DNA of 64,000 nt from Marivivens geojensis (GTDB taxonomy: Bacteria > Pseudomonadota > Alphaproteobacteria > Rhodobacterales > Rhodobacteraceae): NCBI RefSeq assembly GCF_023540835.1, contig NZ_JALKCU010000003.1, forward strand, positions 1 to 64,000, written 5' to 3'. The position numbers and the translations under genes are program-made. This document shows, one piece after another, positions 9,105 to 17,666 of this stretch. The number at the start of each line of letters is the position of its first letter. The stretch's first letter is position 1. The notes below the pieces were generated by a model. That model saw nothing but the letters and a program-made list of their open reading frames with translations. It was not told the DNA's origin and did no database searches.

Positions 9105-10115
9105 TTGAAATTCAAGACACTTAGCACAATCGCTGCCATCGGACTCACCGCGGGCTTTGCAAATGCAGCAATGGCCGAAGAATGTGGGTCGCTGACTATG
9201 GCCGAAATGGACTGGGCTTCGGCCGAGTTCATGGCAAACGTCGATAAAATCGTTCTCGAAGCGGGCTATGGCTGCGAAGTCGAACTCATCCCAGGTGCAA
9301 CAACGACGACTTTTGCATCGATGAATGAAAAGGGTCAGCCTGACGTCGCTGGTGAACTTTGGATCAATGCTGTTCGTGATCCGCTGGCCGCCGCAATGGC
9401 AGAAGGGCGTCTGCATTCCGTCAACGGCGGCCCGATCGATGGTCTGGGTGAAGGTTGGTGGGTCGATCCCAAATTCGCAGCTGATCACCCTGAAATTACA
9501 ACTGTCGAGCAACTCCTCGAACACCCAGAGTTCTTCCCTTACGCCGAAGATGAAACGCTCGGTGCGTTCATGGGTTGCCCTGCGGGTTGGGGTTGCCAGC
9601 TGTCGAACGCCAGCCTGTTCCGTGCCTTTGATATGGAAGAAAAAGGCTGGACCTTGGTCGATCCGGGTTCCGCAGCGGGCCTCGACGGGTCCATCGCCAA
9701 AGCTGTTGAGCGCGGCGAATATTGGTTCGGTTATTACTGGGCACCGACTGCGGTGATCGGCAAATACCAGCTTCAGATGCTGGACTGGGAAACCCCGTGG
9801 GGTGGCTCTGAAAACTGGGATGGCTGTATCGTGAAGGCTGAACAGGAATGCCTCGATCCGCAGCCGACGTCTTACACCGAGTCCGAAGTGCACTCGGTCA
9901 TCACGGATCGCATGATGAAAGAGGGCGGCTTGGCTGTTGATTACCTCGGCACACGCGTGTTCCCGGGTGAGGTTATGAACGCCATGCTCGTTTACATGAC
10001 CGAAAATCAGGCCACTGGCGAAGACGCTGCCTACTACTTCTTCGAAGAATACGAAGACCTGTGGAGCGGTTGGGTCAGCGCCGAAGCTGCCGAAGGCATC
10101 AAGTCCGAACTCTGA
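9105..10115 (+). CDS. proX: Glycine betaine/proline-type ABC transporter substrate-binding protein
   Basis: Periplasmic solute-binding protein of the OpuAC/ProX family that delivers quaternary amines such as glycine betaine, proline betaine or choline to the ProWV importer. A signal peptide (FKTLSTIAAIGLTAGFANAAMA) is followed by the mature domain, with tryptophans (MDWAS, ELWINAV, GEGWWVDP, YYWAPTA) of the kind that form the aromatic cage. Cysteines at CGSL, YGCEVE, MGCPAGWGCQ and WDGCIV may form disulfides. I chose the TTG at 9105 because GGGAGA sits 8 bp upstream and it gives a normal signal peptide. An ATG at 9084 is possible but lacks a ribosome site. It heads a three-gene operon. Confidence 0.85.
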   Translation: MKFKTLSTIAAIGLTAGFANAAMAEECGSLTMAEMDWASAEFMANVDKIVLEAGYGCEVELIPGATTTTFASMNEKGQPDVAGELWINAVRDPLAAAMAEGRLHSVNGGPIDGLGEGWWVDPKFAADHPEITTVEQLLEHPEFFPYAEDETLGAFMGCPAGWGCQLSNASLFRAFDMEEKGWTLVDPGSAAGLDGSIAKAVERGEYWFGYYWAPTAVIGKYQLQMLDWETPWGGSENWDGCIVKAEQECLDPQPTSYTESEVHSVITDRMMKEGGLAVDYLGTRVFPGEVMNAMLVYMTENQATGEDAAYYFFEEYEDLWSGWVSAEAAEGIKSEL

Positions 10116-10137
10116 TCGCTGATTTGACGAAAACATG

Positions 10138-10160
10138 CGGGGGGCCTGTGCCCCCCGTTT
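10138..10160 (+). terminator. Intercistronic GC hairpin between proX and proW
   Basis: Perfect 8-bp stem CGGGGGGC/GCCCCCCG with a CTGT loop, followed by only three T. It sits in the 82-bp gap after proX. Such hairpins protect the upstream message and partly terminate, raising binding protein over permease. Function is inferred. Confidence 0.65.
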
Positions 10161-10197
10161 CCCATTCATGGGCATAATTTGGGACTGAGGACACAGA

Positions 10198-11088
10198 ATG
10201 GAATTCTTGCTGGAGTTTCCCGCACTCGGCCGCCGTACATTGAGCGGCATGAAACAGGCTGTTGATGAGACGTTCAAAGCGTTCTCTCGCACCTATGGCG
10301 AAGCACTCGAAAACTTTTTTGACCCGCTTCTGCAATTTCTAATCTGGCTGGAAAAGCTGCTCTTGGCGGCACCGTGGCCGATCATTCTGTTGATCGTCGG
10401 CGGCCTGTCGTGGCTCGGTTCACGATCATGGAAAGTGACGATCGGAGCCGTCGCAGCTTTTGTCGTCATCGGCATTTTTGACATGTGGGAAGACACGATG
10501 GCCACGCTCGCGATCATCTCGGTCGCAACACTGGTCTGTATCGTCGTCGGTATTCCGCTCGGCGTCCTTATGTCCCGATCTGATCGCACACAAGGCATCA
10601 TCACGCCCATCCTCGATGTGATGCAAACCATCCCGTCGTTCGTTTATCTGATCCCCGTGGTGATGCTCTTGGGCATTGGCAAGGTTCCTGGCCTTTTGGC
10701 AGTCTGCATCTATGCGCTCCCCCCAATCGTTCGCCTGACAAACCTCGGCATTCGTTTGGTGGACAAAGATGTGCTCGAAGCGGCGGATGCGTTCGGCGCG
10801 TCACCGCGGCAAAAACTTCTTGGTGTTCAGGTGCCGCTGGCCCTGCCGAACATCTTTGCTGGCATCAACCAAACCATCATGATGGCACTTTCGATGGTTG
10901 TGATCGCCTCAATGATCGGTGTCAAAGGCCTTGGCGTTCCAGTGCTGCGTGCAATATCAAACCAATACCTCGCGCTGGGCCTGATGAATGGCCTCGCCAT
11001 CGTTGCTTTGGCTATCATCTTTGACCGTGTCACGCAGAGTTACGGCAAACGTCTACAGGCATATCGACAGGGGCACGGCAATGACTGA
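10198..11088 (+). CDS. proW: Glycine betaine/proline-type ABC transporter permease
   Basis: Integral inner-membrane permease of the importer. After a hydrophilic N-terminal stretch it has hydrophobic helices (PWPIILLIVGGLSWLG, VTIGAVAAFVVIGIF, TLAIISVATLVCIVVGIPLG) and the binding-protein-dependent transport domain with the EAA-type loop around residues 190-210 (DVLEAADAFGASPRQKLLGVQVPLALPNIFAGI). The length of 296 residues fits ProW-type permeases. The last 8 bp overlap the ATPase start, so the two are translationally coupled. Confidence 0.9.
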   Translation: MEFLLEFPALGRRTLSGMKQAVDETFKAFSRTYGEALENFFDPLLQFLIWLEKLLLAAPWPIILLIVGGLSWLGSRSWKVTIGAVAAFVVIGIFDMWEDTMATLAIISVATLVCIVVGIPLGVLMSRSDRTQGIITPILDVMQTIPSFVYLIPVVMLLGIGKVPGLLAVCIYALPPIVRLTNLGIRLVDKDVLEAADAFGASPRQKLLGVQVPLALPNIFAGINQTIMMALSMVVIASMIGVKGLGVPVLRAISNQYLALGLMNGLAIVALAIIFDRVTQSYGKRLQAYRQGHGND

Positions 11089-12094
11089 GACCAAAGTCAG
11101 CATTAAAAATCTCTACAAAATCTTCGGCAAATCGCCTGAGAAGATGTTGCCGTTGGTTCAAAAAGGACTGTCCAAATCGGACCTTTTGGATCAGCACAAC
11201 CACGTTCTTGGGATCGATAACGTGTCGCTCGAAATCCCTGAAAAGCAAATTCAGGTGGTGATGGGGCTATCTGGATCAGGGAAATCTACGTTGATCCGTC
11301 ACATCAACCGATTGATCGAACCCACTGGTGGGGAAATCCTGATTGACGGCGAAGATGTTTTAGCGATGTCCGAAACCCAACTCCGCGAACTGCGTCGGAA
11401 AAAGACGTCTATGGTGTTCCAGAAATTCGGGCTTCTGCCGCACCGTCGGATTGGCGAAAACGTGGCTTATGGTCTGAACATCCAAGGCGTCCCAGACGAC
11501 GAAGCGACTAAACGCGCCCGTCATTGGATCGACCGTGTTGGATTAACAGGCTACGAGGACCATTACCCCGGGCAACTATCGGGGGGTATGCAACAGCGTG
11601 TCGGACTTGCCCGCGCACTGGCGACGGACGCGGAAATCCTTCTGATGGACGAAGCCTTCAGCGCGCTCGACCCGCTGATCCGTTTTGATATGCAGTCGAT
11701 CCTTCTCGAACTTCAGGAAGAACTGCACAAGACGATCATCTTCATCACGCACGATCTGGATGAGGCACTCCGCCTTGGTGAAAACATCGCCATTCTTCGG
11801 GACGGATCGATGATCCAGCAGGGGGACGCGCAGGAAATTGTGCTGAAACCTGCGGACGATTACATCGCTGACTTTACCAAGGATATTAACCGCGCAAAGG
11901 TCATCCAACTGCGTGCCTTAGCAAAACCAGTGGCGATCTTTGATGGGCCGACCTTGCGCGGCGCTACGGTTTTGGACGAAGCACTGTCCCCGCTCGCGCA
12001 AGCACCTGATCAAACGGTCGGGGTGGTAAACAGAGCTGGTGAATTGCTCGGCGCTGTTACACTGACCGACGCAATTGAAGCATTGCACGGTTAA
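11081..12094 (+). CDS. proV: Glycine betaine/proline-type ABC transporter ATP-binding protein
   Basis: Cytoplasmic ATPase energising the ProXW importer. Walker A is GLSGSGKST, then the Q-loop region MVFQKFGLLPHR, signature LSGGMQQRVGLARAL, Walker B ILLMDEAFSALDP and switch histidine FITHDLDEA. The C-terminal 90 residues are a CBS-like regulatory segment (GVVNRAGELLGAVTLTDAIEAL), as in ProV/OpuAA, where it senses ionic strength. The frame is open upstream to 10988, but the ATG at 11081 overlapping the permease stop gives the family N-terminus. Confidence 0.9.
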   Translation: MTETKVSIKNLYKIFGKSPEKMLPLVQKGLSKSDLLDQHNHVLGIDNVSLEIPEKQIQVVMGLSGSGKSTLIRHINRLIEPTGGEILIDGEDVLAMSETQLRELRRKKTSMVFQKFGLLPHRRIGENVAYGLNIQGVPDDEATKRARHWIDRVGLTGYEDHYPGQLSGGMQQRVGLARALATDAEILLMDEAFSALDPLIRFDMQSILLELQEELHKTIIFITHDLDEALRLGENIAILRDGSMIQQGDAQEIVLKPADDYIADFTKDINRAKVIQLRALAKPVAIFDGPTLRGATVLDEALSPLAQAPDQTVGVVNRAGELLGAVTLTDAIEALHG

Positions 12095-12151
12095 ACCAGT
12101 CGCCATTTTGAGTCCCAACAGAGGTCCAAAATGGTCCGATAACATGCTAAT

Positions 12152-12188
12152 CCCCAGACTATATTGTTATTTATCAGATAATCTGGGG
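12152..12188. terminator. Stem-loop between proV and the convergent small gene
   Basis: CCCCAGA (12152-12158) and TCTGGGG (12182-12188) form a 7-bp stem around an AT-rich loop, and a second pair CCATTTTG/CAAAATGG lies about 40 bp closer to proV. No strong T tract follows. It is probably a terminator for the convergent operons, with modest support. Confidence 0.35.
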
Positions 12189-12259
12189 AGGCTGCTGTCG
12201 CTATAAGGCAATTGGCCCTTCGCGGTCTTTCGTTGAACTTCTGTTGTGGGAGCGGGCGT

Positions 12260-12691
12260 TCAAATGTTGCTCGGCTCGACGATGAGATGTGGCGTGCCAT
12301 CCGATGTCTTTCGAGTGCTGCGACCATCCTTGTCGAGTGTGCCTCGTATACGCCAGCGCCAGTTCGAGAAACTGTCGAAGCGAACCGTGTTGATTGGCTG
12401 ATCGAGTGCGATTTCCACTGAGCGATGACCCGAAGGGCCGGAAATTGAAATGATCTCTCCTGAGTAAGGCTGGCCGAGATAGTGACCTTTGACCTTAGTG
12501 CCGAGTGTGAGCCCTGCCGTAATGTTGCTATGACCGAGGCGGGCAGAAAGCGTATTCCAGTCTCGCGCCCCATATTGCTGGGCAATGAGTTCGAGCGATT
12601 GCGCATGGCTGACCGATGTGCCGCTGGTTTCCAGAGCCTGCTGGAGTGCCTTCGCCTGTGCCTTGACCGTTTTGAGAGTTGGCTGTGTCAT
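12260..12691 (-). CDS. Small Glyoxalase_8-type domain protein
   Basis: A 143-residue soluble protein. The N-terminal half (TVKAQAKALQQALETSGTSVSHAQSLELIAQQYGARDWNTLSARLG) matches the short helical domain often annotated as Glyoxalase_8 or glyoxalase superfamily. The second half (VKGHYLGQPYSGEIISISG...SVEIALDQPIN) looks like a small beta domain. No glyoxalase metal ligands can be assigned, so catalytic activity is doubtful. The start ATG overlaps the stop of the upstream MATE gene as ATGA, indicating coupling. The biological role is unknown. Confidence 0.7.
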   Translation of the reverse strand: MTQPTLKTVKAQAKALQQALETSGTSVSHAQSLELIAQQYGARDWNTLSARLGHSNITAGLTLGTKVKGHYLGQPYSGEIISISGPSGHRSVEIALDQPINTVRFDSFSNWRWRIRGTLDKDGRSTRKTSDGTPHLIVEPSNI

Positions 12692-14066
12692 GCGGCTTCT
12701 TTTGCGGATGATTTCGCTTCGTTGGTGGTGAGGAACAGGCTCAGGGCGATGACGAACATCACGGCATCCGCCACAGGGAAAGCGAACCAGAGATAGTCGA
12801 TCCCTGAAACCCTGCCTAAGATGACTAGCAGCGTCGGTAGTATCAGCCATGACTTTGCCAGTGTGAGCGCTGCCGTCCGGACGGGATGGCCCAAGGCCTG
12901 ATAGTGCAAGGCGAGGACAAGGACCGGCCCAGTGATGGCATAGAGTGCCGTCATCGGACGCAGCATCTTGACGACTGCCGCCGCCACCGAGGGATCATGC
13001 GAGAAGTGCGCGCCCAGTGTTTCGCTTGCGAAGACGCCCGCCAGCGTGACGCTGAGGCACCAGAGGAACGCGGTCCCCATCGAAAGCCGAAGGGCCGCAT
13101 CGGCCCGACCCATACGTCCAGCGCCAGCGTTTTTGCCAGTGATGCTCTGGGTGGTCAGCGCGATCGCCATCTGGGGCAGGAAGGCCAGCCCGAGAACACG
13201 CGTTACGGCGCCATAGGCTGCGACATACGTTGCATGATCTGCGGTTGTGGAGCCGATGAAGAGAATGACGGTGCTTGCCACGAAGGCGATCCTGCCGAAG
13301 GTCAGGCAGAGTGGAAGGCCGAGCGTTATGATCTGTCGCCATCCCGTCAACCAGCTGTTCTGCCAGAGCGCCTCAAAGGGCAAAAGGTCGCTACGCGGGC
13401 TCGCAAGACCATCACTAGAGTGAGGCCTAAGGTTTGTGCTCCGACTGTTCCTAGGGCAGAGCCGGCAACGCCGAGCCCAAGGAGGACGATCACCAAATAG
13501 TTCGCTCCGATGTTCACAAGGTTTACGACCACAGAGAGCACTGCGATCTGTGTCGCCCGTCCCATGTTTCGCAGGGCATCGGCATGCAGTCCTAGGAAGA
13601 ATTGGACCGGCGCGCCCAAGATCAGGATCAGCAGATAACTCTGTGCCAGTTCCACTACTACAGTATCCCCTCCAGCGAGCGCCGAGAGAACAGCTGGCCC
13701 AACCGTTACCGCCATGGCGATCAGGAACGCGGATAGCGCGAGAACCAGTCCATGAGCGCCAGCGAAGACTTGGTCTGCCTCTCTGTAGGATCCAGCACCC
13801 AAATGGCGAGCAAGCAGGCTGGACATACCGCCGCCCGCCAGTGTGGTGAGAGCTGTCATCAACATTACAATTGGAAAGGATAGACTGACTGCTGCGAGGG
13901 CTTCGGCGCTGACGAAACGCCCGACAAAGATGCCGTCGATCACGTTCAGCAGGCCGCCTGTCGACATCACGATGGCCATAGGCAAAGCTGTCGAGAGGAA
14001 TAATGGAACTAGGGGGCGGGTCAGGAAACGATTCTCGTGCGCATATTGCGCGGGGCCAGCAGACAT
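12688..14066 (-). pseudogene. MATE-family efflux transporter, frameshifted
   Basis: A Na+ or H+ driven multidrug exporter of the MATE family split across two frames. The N-terminal half (TRPLVPLFLSTALPMAIVM, NVIDGIFVGRF, GGGMSSLLARHLGAG) runs from the ATG at 14066 to about 13400. The C-terminal half (WRQIITLGLPLCLTFGRIAF, QSITGKNAGAG, ALHYQALGHP) continues in the neighbouring frame to the stop at 12688. The switch lies near 13392-13404 around GAGCCCGCG and equals one missing base; restoring it gives about 460 residues, normal for MATE. AAGGAG lies 6 bp before the ATG. It could be a real inactivation, a sequencing error, or less likely programmed frameshifting. Confidence 0.82.
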
Positions 14067-14069
14067 CAC

Positions 14070-14401
14070 TCACTCCTTCTAGGAGGCATTTCGTATCGGG
14101 AGGGTGCCTGCATTACCCACCTGCGAAATGCTTCGAGGGTGAGGGGTCGTCTTGTTCCGGGCTTCACCGTGACTCGCGTCCGCAGGCGGCAGGTGCCCGG
14201 CACCTAGGCCGAGAGCTATGGGAAAATCCCCTCAAAGGCAGTACGGCCAATAGGCGCGCAAAAGATACGAGTGACTAACGGCTTAATTTTATAGGGGCTG
14301 ACCGCTTGCTTTGCATTGCGGTGCTTTATGCATTTGGTCCATTTCTGATATCACACCAATCGAGATAAGCTGGGTGGCGATGTACAACAGAGTGGCCGGC
14401 A
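14070..14401. other. Intergenic region without supported genes
   Basis: About 330 bp between the MATE pseudogene start and the end of tauR. Apart from the MATE ribosome site (AAGGAG near 14073-14078) I find no gene, RNA or clear repeat. A minus-strand frame covers 14289-14582, but it overlaps tauR and resembles nothing I know. Confidence 0.5.
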
Positions 14402-15943
14402 TCATGATAGTTGCCTTCGCCACGCGCCGATATTCATGGCTTTCCGATTGCCGTGGGTTTTGTTGAGAGCCACCAGTTCTTCTTGAAGAATTTGGACCCC
14501 TTCTCGGATCAACTCTGGTCGGATGGATGAATAGCCCAGCCTCATGAAACTGCAGGGAGATGTGGGCTTTTCGAAAAACCAATGCCCTGGTTCCGCATAG
14601 ACGCTGCGCTCGACCAGACGATCAAGGAGCTCTTTGCTGTCGATCCCAAATTCGTTTTGAACCCAAAGGCTTGAGCCACCGTGTCGAGCAGCCCCTTTGA
14701 TCGTGAAATCGGTGTTCTTTAGGGCGTCTACAAGGATTTCACGTCGTTCCTTCAGCGCGCTTCGGACCCTAACAATGTGGGCGTCATAGTGACCGAGGGC
14801 GAGGAAATACCCCGTGACGCGCTGCATATGCACGGGCGGATGGCGCAGGATCATGGCGCGTAAGGCACGGGCTTGTCTAATGAAATCCCGATGCGCAACC
14901 ATGTATCCAATCCGCAATCCCGGAAAGAGCGATTTGGAAAAGCTACCGACGTAAATAACCCGTCCCGAAGCATCCATCGATTTCAGGGATGGTGACGGTT
15001 TTTCGAGAAAGCTCATCTCATATTCGTAGTCGTCTTCGAGTATCAGGAAATTGTCCTGATCCGCTTTTCTAAGGAGTGCCTCTCTGCGGTCGCGAGACAT
15101 GGTTATGCCTGAGGGGATGCTATGGCTCGGCGTGGTAAAAATGATGTCGGTGTCTGATGGGACGGACTCTGGCAAAAGCCCGTGTTCATCGCCTGACGTA
15201 AAGCTCGTTGGGATATTGAATTGTCGAAGGGCTGCTGAAAAATCAGGAAAGCCGGGGTCCTCGGTTGCGGCTTTAATGGGCCGCTGACTGAGGAGGGCGA
15301 TGCAGAGCCAGATTGCATTTTGACCACCCAACGTGATCAGAACTTCGTCCTCGGCCGCTCTAATTCCACGACGGGGGAGCGTATTCTTACGAATGTAGTC
15401 GATTAGGACGGGATCATCTTGTCCAAATTGGTCGCCGGCGAGTTCGGCAAAATCACGAGCGCCAAGAGCACGTCGAGCGCAGTCACGCCAAGCGTTATGA
15501 TCGAAAAGTTTCGGGTCAATCTGGCCATAAATGAACGGGTATTTCATGTGGCGCCAGTTGCGGGGCTTTTCGATCTGTCGACGCTTTGTCAGATCGTTCG
15601 GGAGCGCCTCGGCCCAGTCAACGGGATGCACGTCACGGTCAATTTTGATCGTGTCGATCCTTCGATGTGGGATCTTCTCAGACACGACAAAGCCAGATCG
15701 AGGGAGTGGATCAAGATAGCCTTGGCTCACCAGTTCGTTATACACGATCGTGACAGTGAGGCGGGAAATATCTAATGTTTCAGCCATCTTACAGGTCGAT
15801 GGCATCTTTGTGCAGGGTTCGGCCCGCGTGTCTAACAACACGGAAATAATAGAACTCGTCAACTGCATCTGTAACGACCGTGGGTCTCGTCGGTCAATGT
15901 GGAACATCTCAGGGACGAGTTTTCCTTGGGGCTTTTTCGGCAC
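14402..15943 (-). CDS. tauR: MocR-type regulator of taurine utilisation
   Basis: A GntR winged helix fused to an aminotransferase-like domain that binds PLP (MocR subfamily). The DNA-binding part (about residues 13-85) contains KMAETLDISRLTVTIVYNELVSQGYL. The fold type I domain contains GGQNAIWLCIALL, LEDDYEYEM and the PLP-lysine segment GSFSKSLFPGLRIGY. It diverges from the taurine TRAP operon, and two CTGGAC-type repeats lie in the shared promoter region, matching what is known of TauR in Rhodobacter capsulatus. The predicted role is taurine-dependent activation of tauKLM-uspA-tauXY-xsc-tauZ-pta. The start is uncertain: GTG at 15943 or ATG at 15907. Confidence 0.85.
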   Translation of the reverse strand: MPKKPQGKLVPEMFHIDRRDPRSLQMQLTSSIISVLLDTRAEPCTKMPSTCKMAETLDISRLTVTIVYNELVSQGYLDPLPRSGFVVSEKIPHRRIDTIKIDRDVHPVDWAEALPNDLTKRRQIEKPRNWRHMKYPFIYGQIDPKLFDHNAWRDCARRALGARDFAELAGDQFGQDDPVLIDYIRKNTLPRRGIRAAEDEVLITLGGQNAIWLCIALLSQRPIKAATEDPGFPDFSAALRQFNIPTSFTSGDEHGLLPESVPSDTDIIFTTPSHSIPSGITMSRDRREALLRKADQDNFLILEDDYEYEMSFLEKPSPSLKSMDASGRVIYVGSFSKSLFPGLRIGYMVAHRDFIRQARALRAMILRHPPVHMQRVTGYFLALGHYDAHIVRVRSALKERREILVDALKNTDFTIKGAARHGGSSLWVQNEFGIDSKELLDRLVERSVYAEPGHWFFEKPTSPCSFMRLGYSSIRPELIREGVQILQEELVALNKTHGNRKAMNIGAWRRQLS

Positions 15944-15962
15944 GTTGCTCTCACTCTCCGGA

Positions 15963-15994
15963 CTGGACTTAAATGAATGCCAAACTGGATATAA
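15963..15994. promoter_or_regulatory. Direct repeats, candidate TauR binding sites
   Basis: CTGGACTTAA at 15963-15972 and CTGGATATAA at 15985-15994 are direct repeats with a 22-bp period, two helical turns, so both lie on one DNA face. They sit between divergent tauR and tauK. As I recall, the R. capsulatus TauR site consists of CTGGACYTAA repeats; the first copy here is an exact match and the second differs at two positions. Confidence 0.7.
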
Positions 15995-16066
15995 TTACCA
16001 GAGTTATTTTCTGCCAGAACCTCCGGACGTTCCCGATTGGAGAGTCGGGACAAGGGAGGAAGTAAA

Positions 16067-17077
16067 ATGAACAAAACACTCAAAGCGATCAAAATGACCG
16101 CATTCTCGGTGCTTCTGGCGACCACTGCCATGTCTGCATCGGCCAAAGAATTCCGCATTGCTGTCGGCGACGGCGCTGGTGGCACCCAAGAGGCACTCGG
16201 CCTTGCCTTCATCGAAGCACTCGAAGCCCGTACAGGCGGCGCACATACAGGGTCTTTGTTCCTGAATGGCCAGCTTGGCGACGAACAGGACACAGTGACC
16301 GCTGCGGCGACTGGCACGCTCGATTTTTCGATCCTTGCGATCAACAACGTTACACCGTTTTCGCCGACCGTGGGCACATTGACCCTGCCTTACGTGATCC
16401 TGTCGCTTGAGGACGCCGAAGCCATCACCCAGGGCGAGATCGGCCAGGCAATGGTCGATCAGACCATCGAAGATGCGGGCGTTCGTATCATCGGCTGGGC
16501 CTATTCGGGTTTCCGCGTACTGACTAACTCTAAACACCCAGTGACCAGCGTTGCTGACCTGCAAGACCTCGTGATCCGCGTTCCCCGCAACGAAATCATG
16601 ATCGAGACTTATAAATCGTGGGGTATCAACCCGACCCCGATGGCATGGTCTGAAACCTTTGCTGCGCTACAGCAGAAAGTGGTGGACGGTCAGGACAACC
16701 CCTACATGACGGTCTACGCGATGAAGTTTGATGAGGTGCAAGAGCACGTCACCAACCTGCGATACATCTTCTCGATCGAACCGCTGATCGTGTCGGAAAT
16801 GATGTTCCAGTCCCTATCGGCTGACGAACAGCAGCAAATCCTTGACGCTGGACATGATGCAACAATCGCGTCGGGTCAGTTCCTGCGCGCTGAAGAAGCC
16901 AAAATCCGCGAAGAGCTAGCTGCCCGTGGCATGGCAATCGTCGATCCTGAAAACGGTGAACAAGAGTTCATCGACCTCGCTACCACCGCAGTGTGGCCGC
17001 AGTTCTACGACATGATTGGCGGCAAAGAGAGCCTGAATGAGGTTCTCACCGCTCTGGGTCGTCCGACTGTTGAATGA
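16067..17077 (+). CDS. tauK: TRAP transporter substrate-binding protein, taurine
   Basis: Periplasmic DctP-family binding protein expected to capture taurine for TauLM. A signal peptide (KAIKMTAFSVLLATTAMSASA) precedes the mature protein. The family arginine motif is VIRVPRNEIMIETYKSWGINPTPMAWSETFAALQQKVVDGQDNP, with the carboxylate- or sulfonate-binding Arg in the first part. GGAGGA lies just upstream of the ATG at 16067. The ligand assignment comes from the linked tauXY-xsc genes, not from the sequence. Confidence 0.88.
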   Translation: MNKTLKAIKMTAFSVLLATTAMSASAKEFRIAVGDGAGGTQEALGLAFIEALEARTGGAHTGSLFLNGQLGDEQDTVTAAATGTLDFSILAINNVTPFSPTVGTLTLPYVILSLEDAEAITQGEIGQAMVDQTIEDAGVRIIGWAYSGFRVLTNSKHPVTSVADLQDLVIRVPRNEIMIETYKSWGINPTPMAWSETFAALQQKVVDGQDNPYMTVYAMKFDEVQEHVTNLRYIFSIEPLIVSEMMFQSLSADEQQQILDAGHDATIASGQFLRAEEAKIREELAARGMAIVDPENGEQEFIDLATTAVWPQFYDMIGGKESLNEVLTALGRPTVE

Positions 17078-17085
17078 TCAAGGTA

Positions 17086-17106
17086 GGGGCAGGGTTTACC
17101 TGCCCC
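17086..17106 (+). terminator. Intercistronic hairpin between tauK and tauL
   Basis: Perfect 8-bp stem GGGGCAGG/CCTGCCCC with loop GTTTA in the 52-bp gap after tauK, with no T tract. Like the hairpins after proX and ugpB, it probably stabilises the binding-protein message or reduces read-through into the permease genes. Confidence 0.6.
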
Positions 17107-17129
17107 ACCATTGACCAAGGGGAGAGGTC

Positions 17130-17666
17130 ATGAGGTTTATCTGGCACCATCTGGACAGGTTCGAAAGCTATGCGTGCCGTTTGATGCTCGCAGTTTTCGT
17201 TGTGCTGTTGTTCGTGCAGATCATTGCACGACAGATATTCGGCACATCGATCACGTGGATCGAAGAGCTGTCTGTGATCCTGTTTGTCTGGTTCGCATAT
17301 TTCGGGGCGAGTTACGCCGCACGCATGGCTGCGCATAACCGGATTTCGTTCCACCTCGAACGGATGAACCGTCGGACTGCACGTTGGATCGAAGCGTTGG
17401 GCGACTTGTTTTGGCTCGGGTTCAACGCGGTCTTTATCTATCAGTCGATCACCTTCATCTCGCTACTCAAACCATTTGTTCGGGCGCAAACCTTGGGTTG
17501 GCAAATGCGTTGGGTTTACCTCGTGCTGCCTCTCGCCTTTGTACTGATGTCGCTGCGCATCCTTCAGGTCAATTACCTCAAACTGGTTCTCGGACGTGAT
17601 CCGCGTGACCCAGACAAGGTCGATGTCGAAGACCTTCAACAGCAATCCGAAGGTGGGCAGGCATAA
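17130..17666 (+). CDS. tauL: TRAP transporter small permease (DctQ type), taurine
   Basis: The four-helix small membrane subunit of the taurine TRAP transporter. Hydrophobic segments include LMLAVFVVLLFVQIIARQIF, the conserved TWIEELSVILFVWFAYFGASYAAR block, and a late helix YLVLPLAFVLMSLRIL. The 178-residue length and charged tail are normal. GGGGAGAGG precedes the ATG. The stop overlaps the tauM start by one base. Confidence 0.88.
   Translation: MRFIWHHLDRFESYACRLMLAVFVVLLFVQIIARQIFGTSITWIEELSVILFVWFAYFGASYAARMAAHNRISFHLERMNRRTARWIEALGDLFWLGFNAVFIYQSITFISLLKPFVRAQTLGWQMRWVYLVLPLAFVLMSLRILQVNYLKLVLGRDPRDPDKVDVEDLQQQSEGGQA

Noticed and set aside
9072-10292. Long 406-residue minus-strand open frame opposite proX
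   Set aside because: Exactly shadows proX; Cys/His/Arg-rich content is typical of antisense frames of high-GC genes, and proX has a clear family match.
13385-13410. Programmed ribosomal frameshift in the MATE gene
   Set aside because: No canonical slippery heptamer or obvious downstream pseudoknot; a simple indel is more likely.
14289-14582. Minus-strand frame overlapping the end of tauR, with one hydrophobic stretch
   Set aside because: Most of it is tauR read out of frame, and the remainder has no recognisable family or ribosome site.
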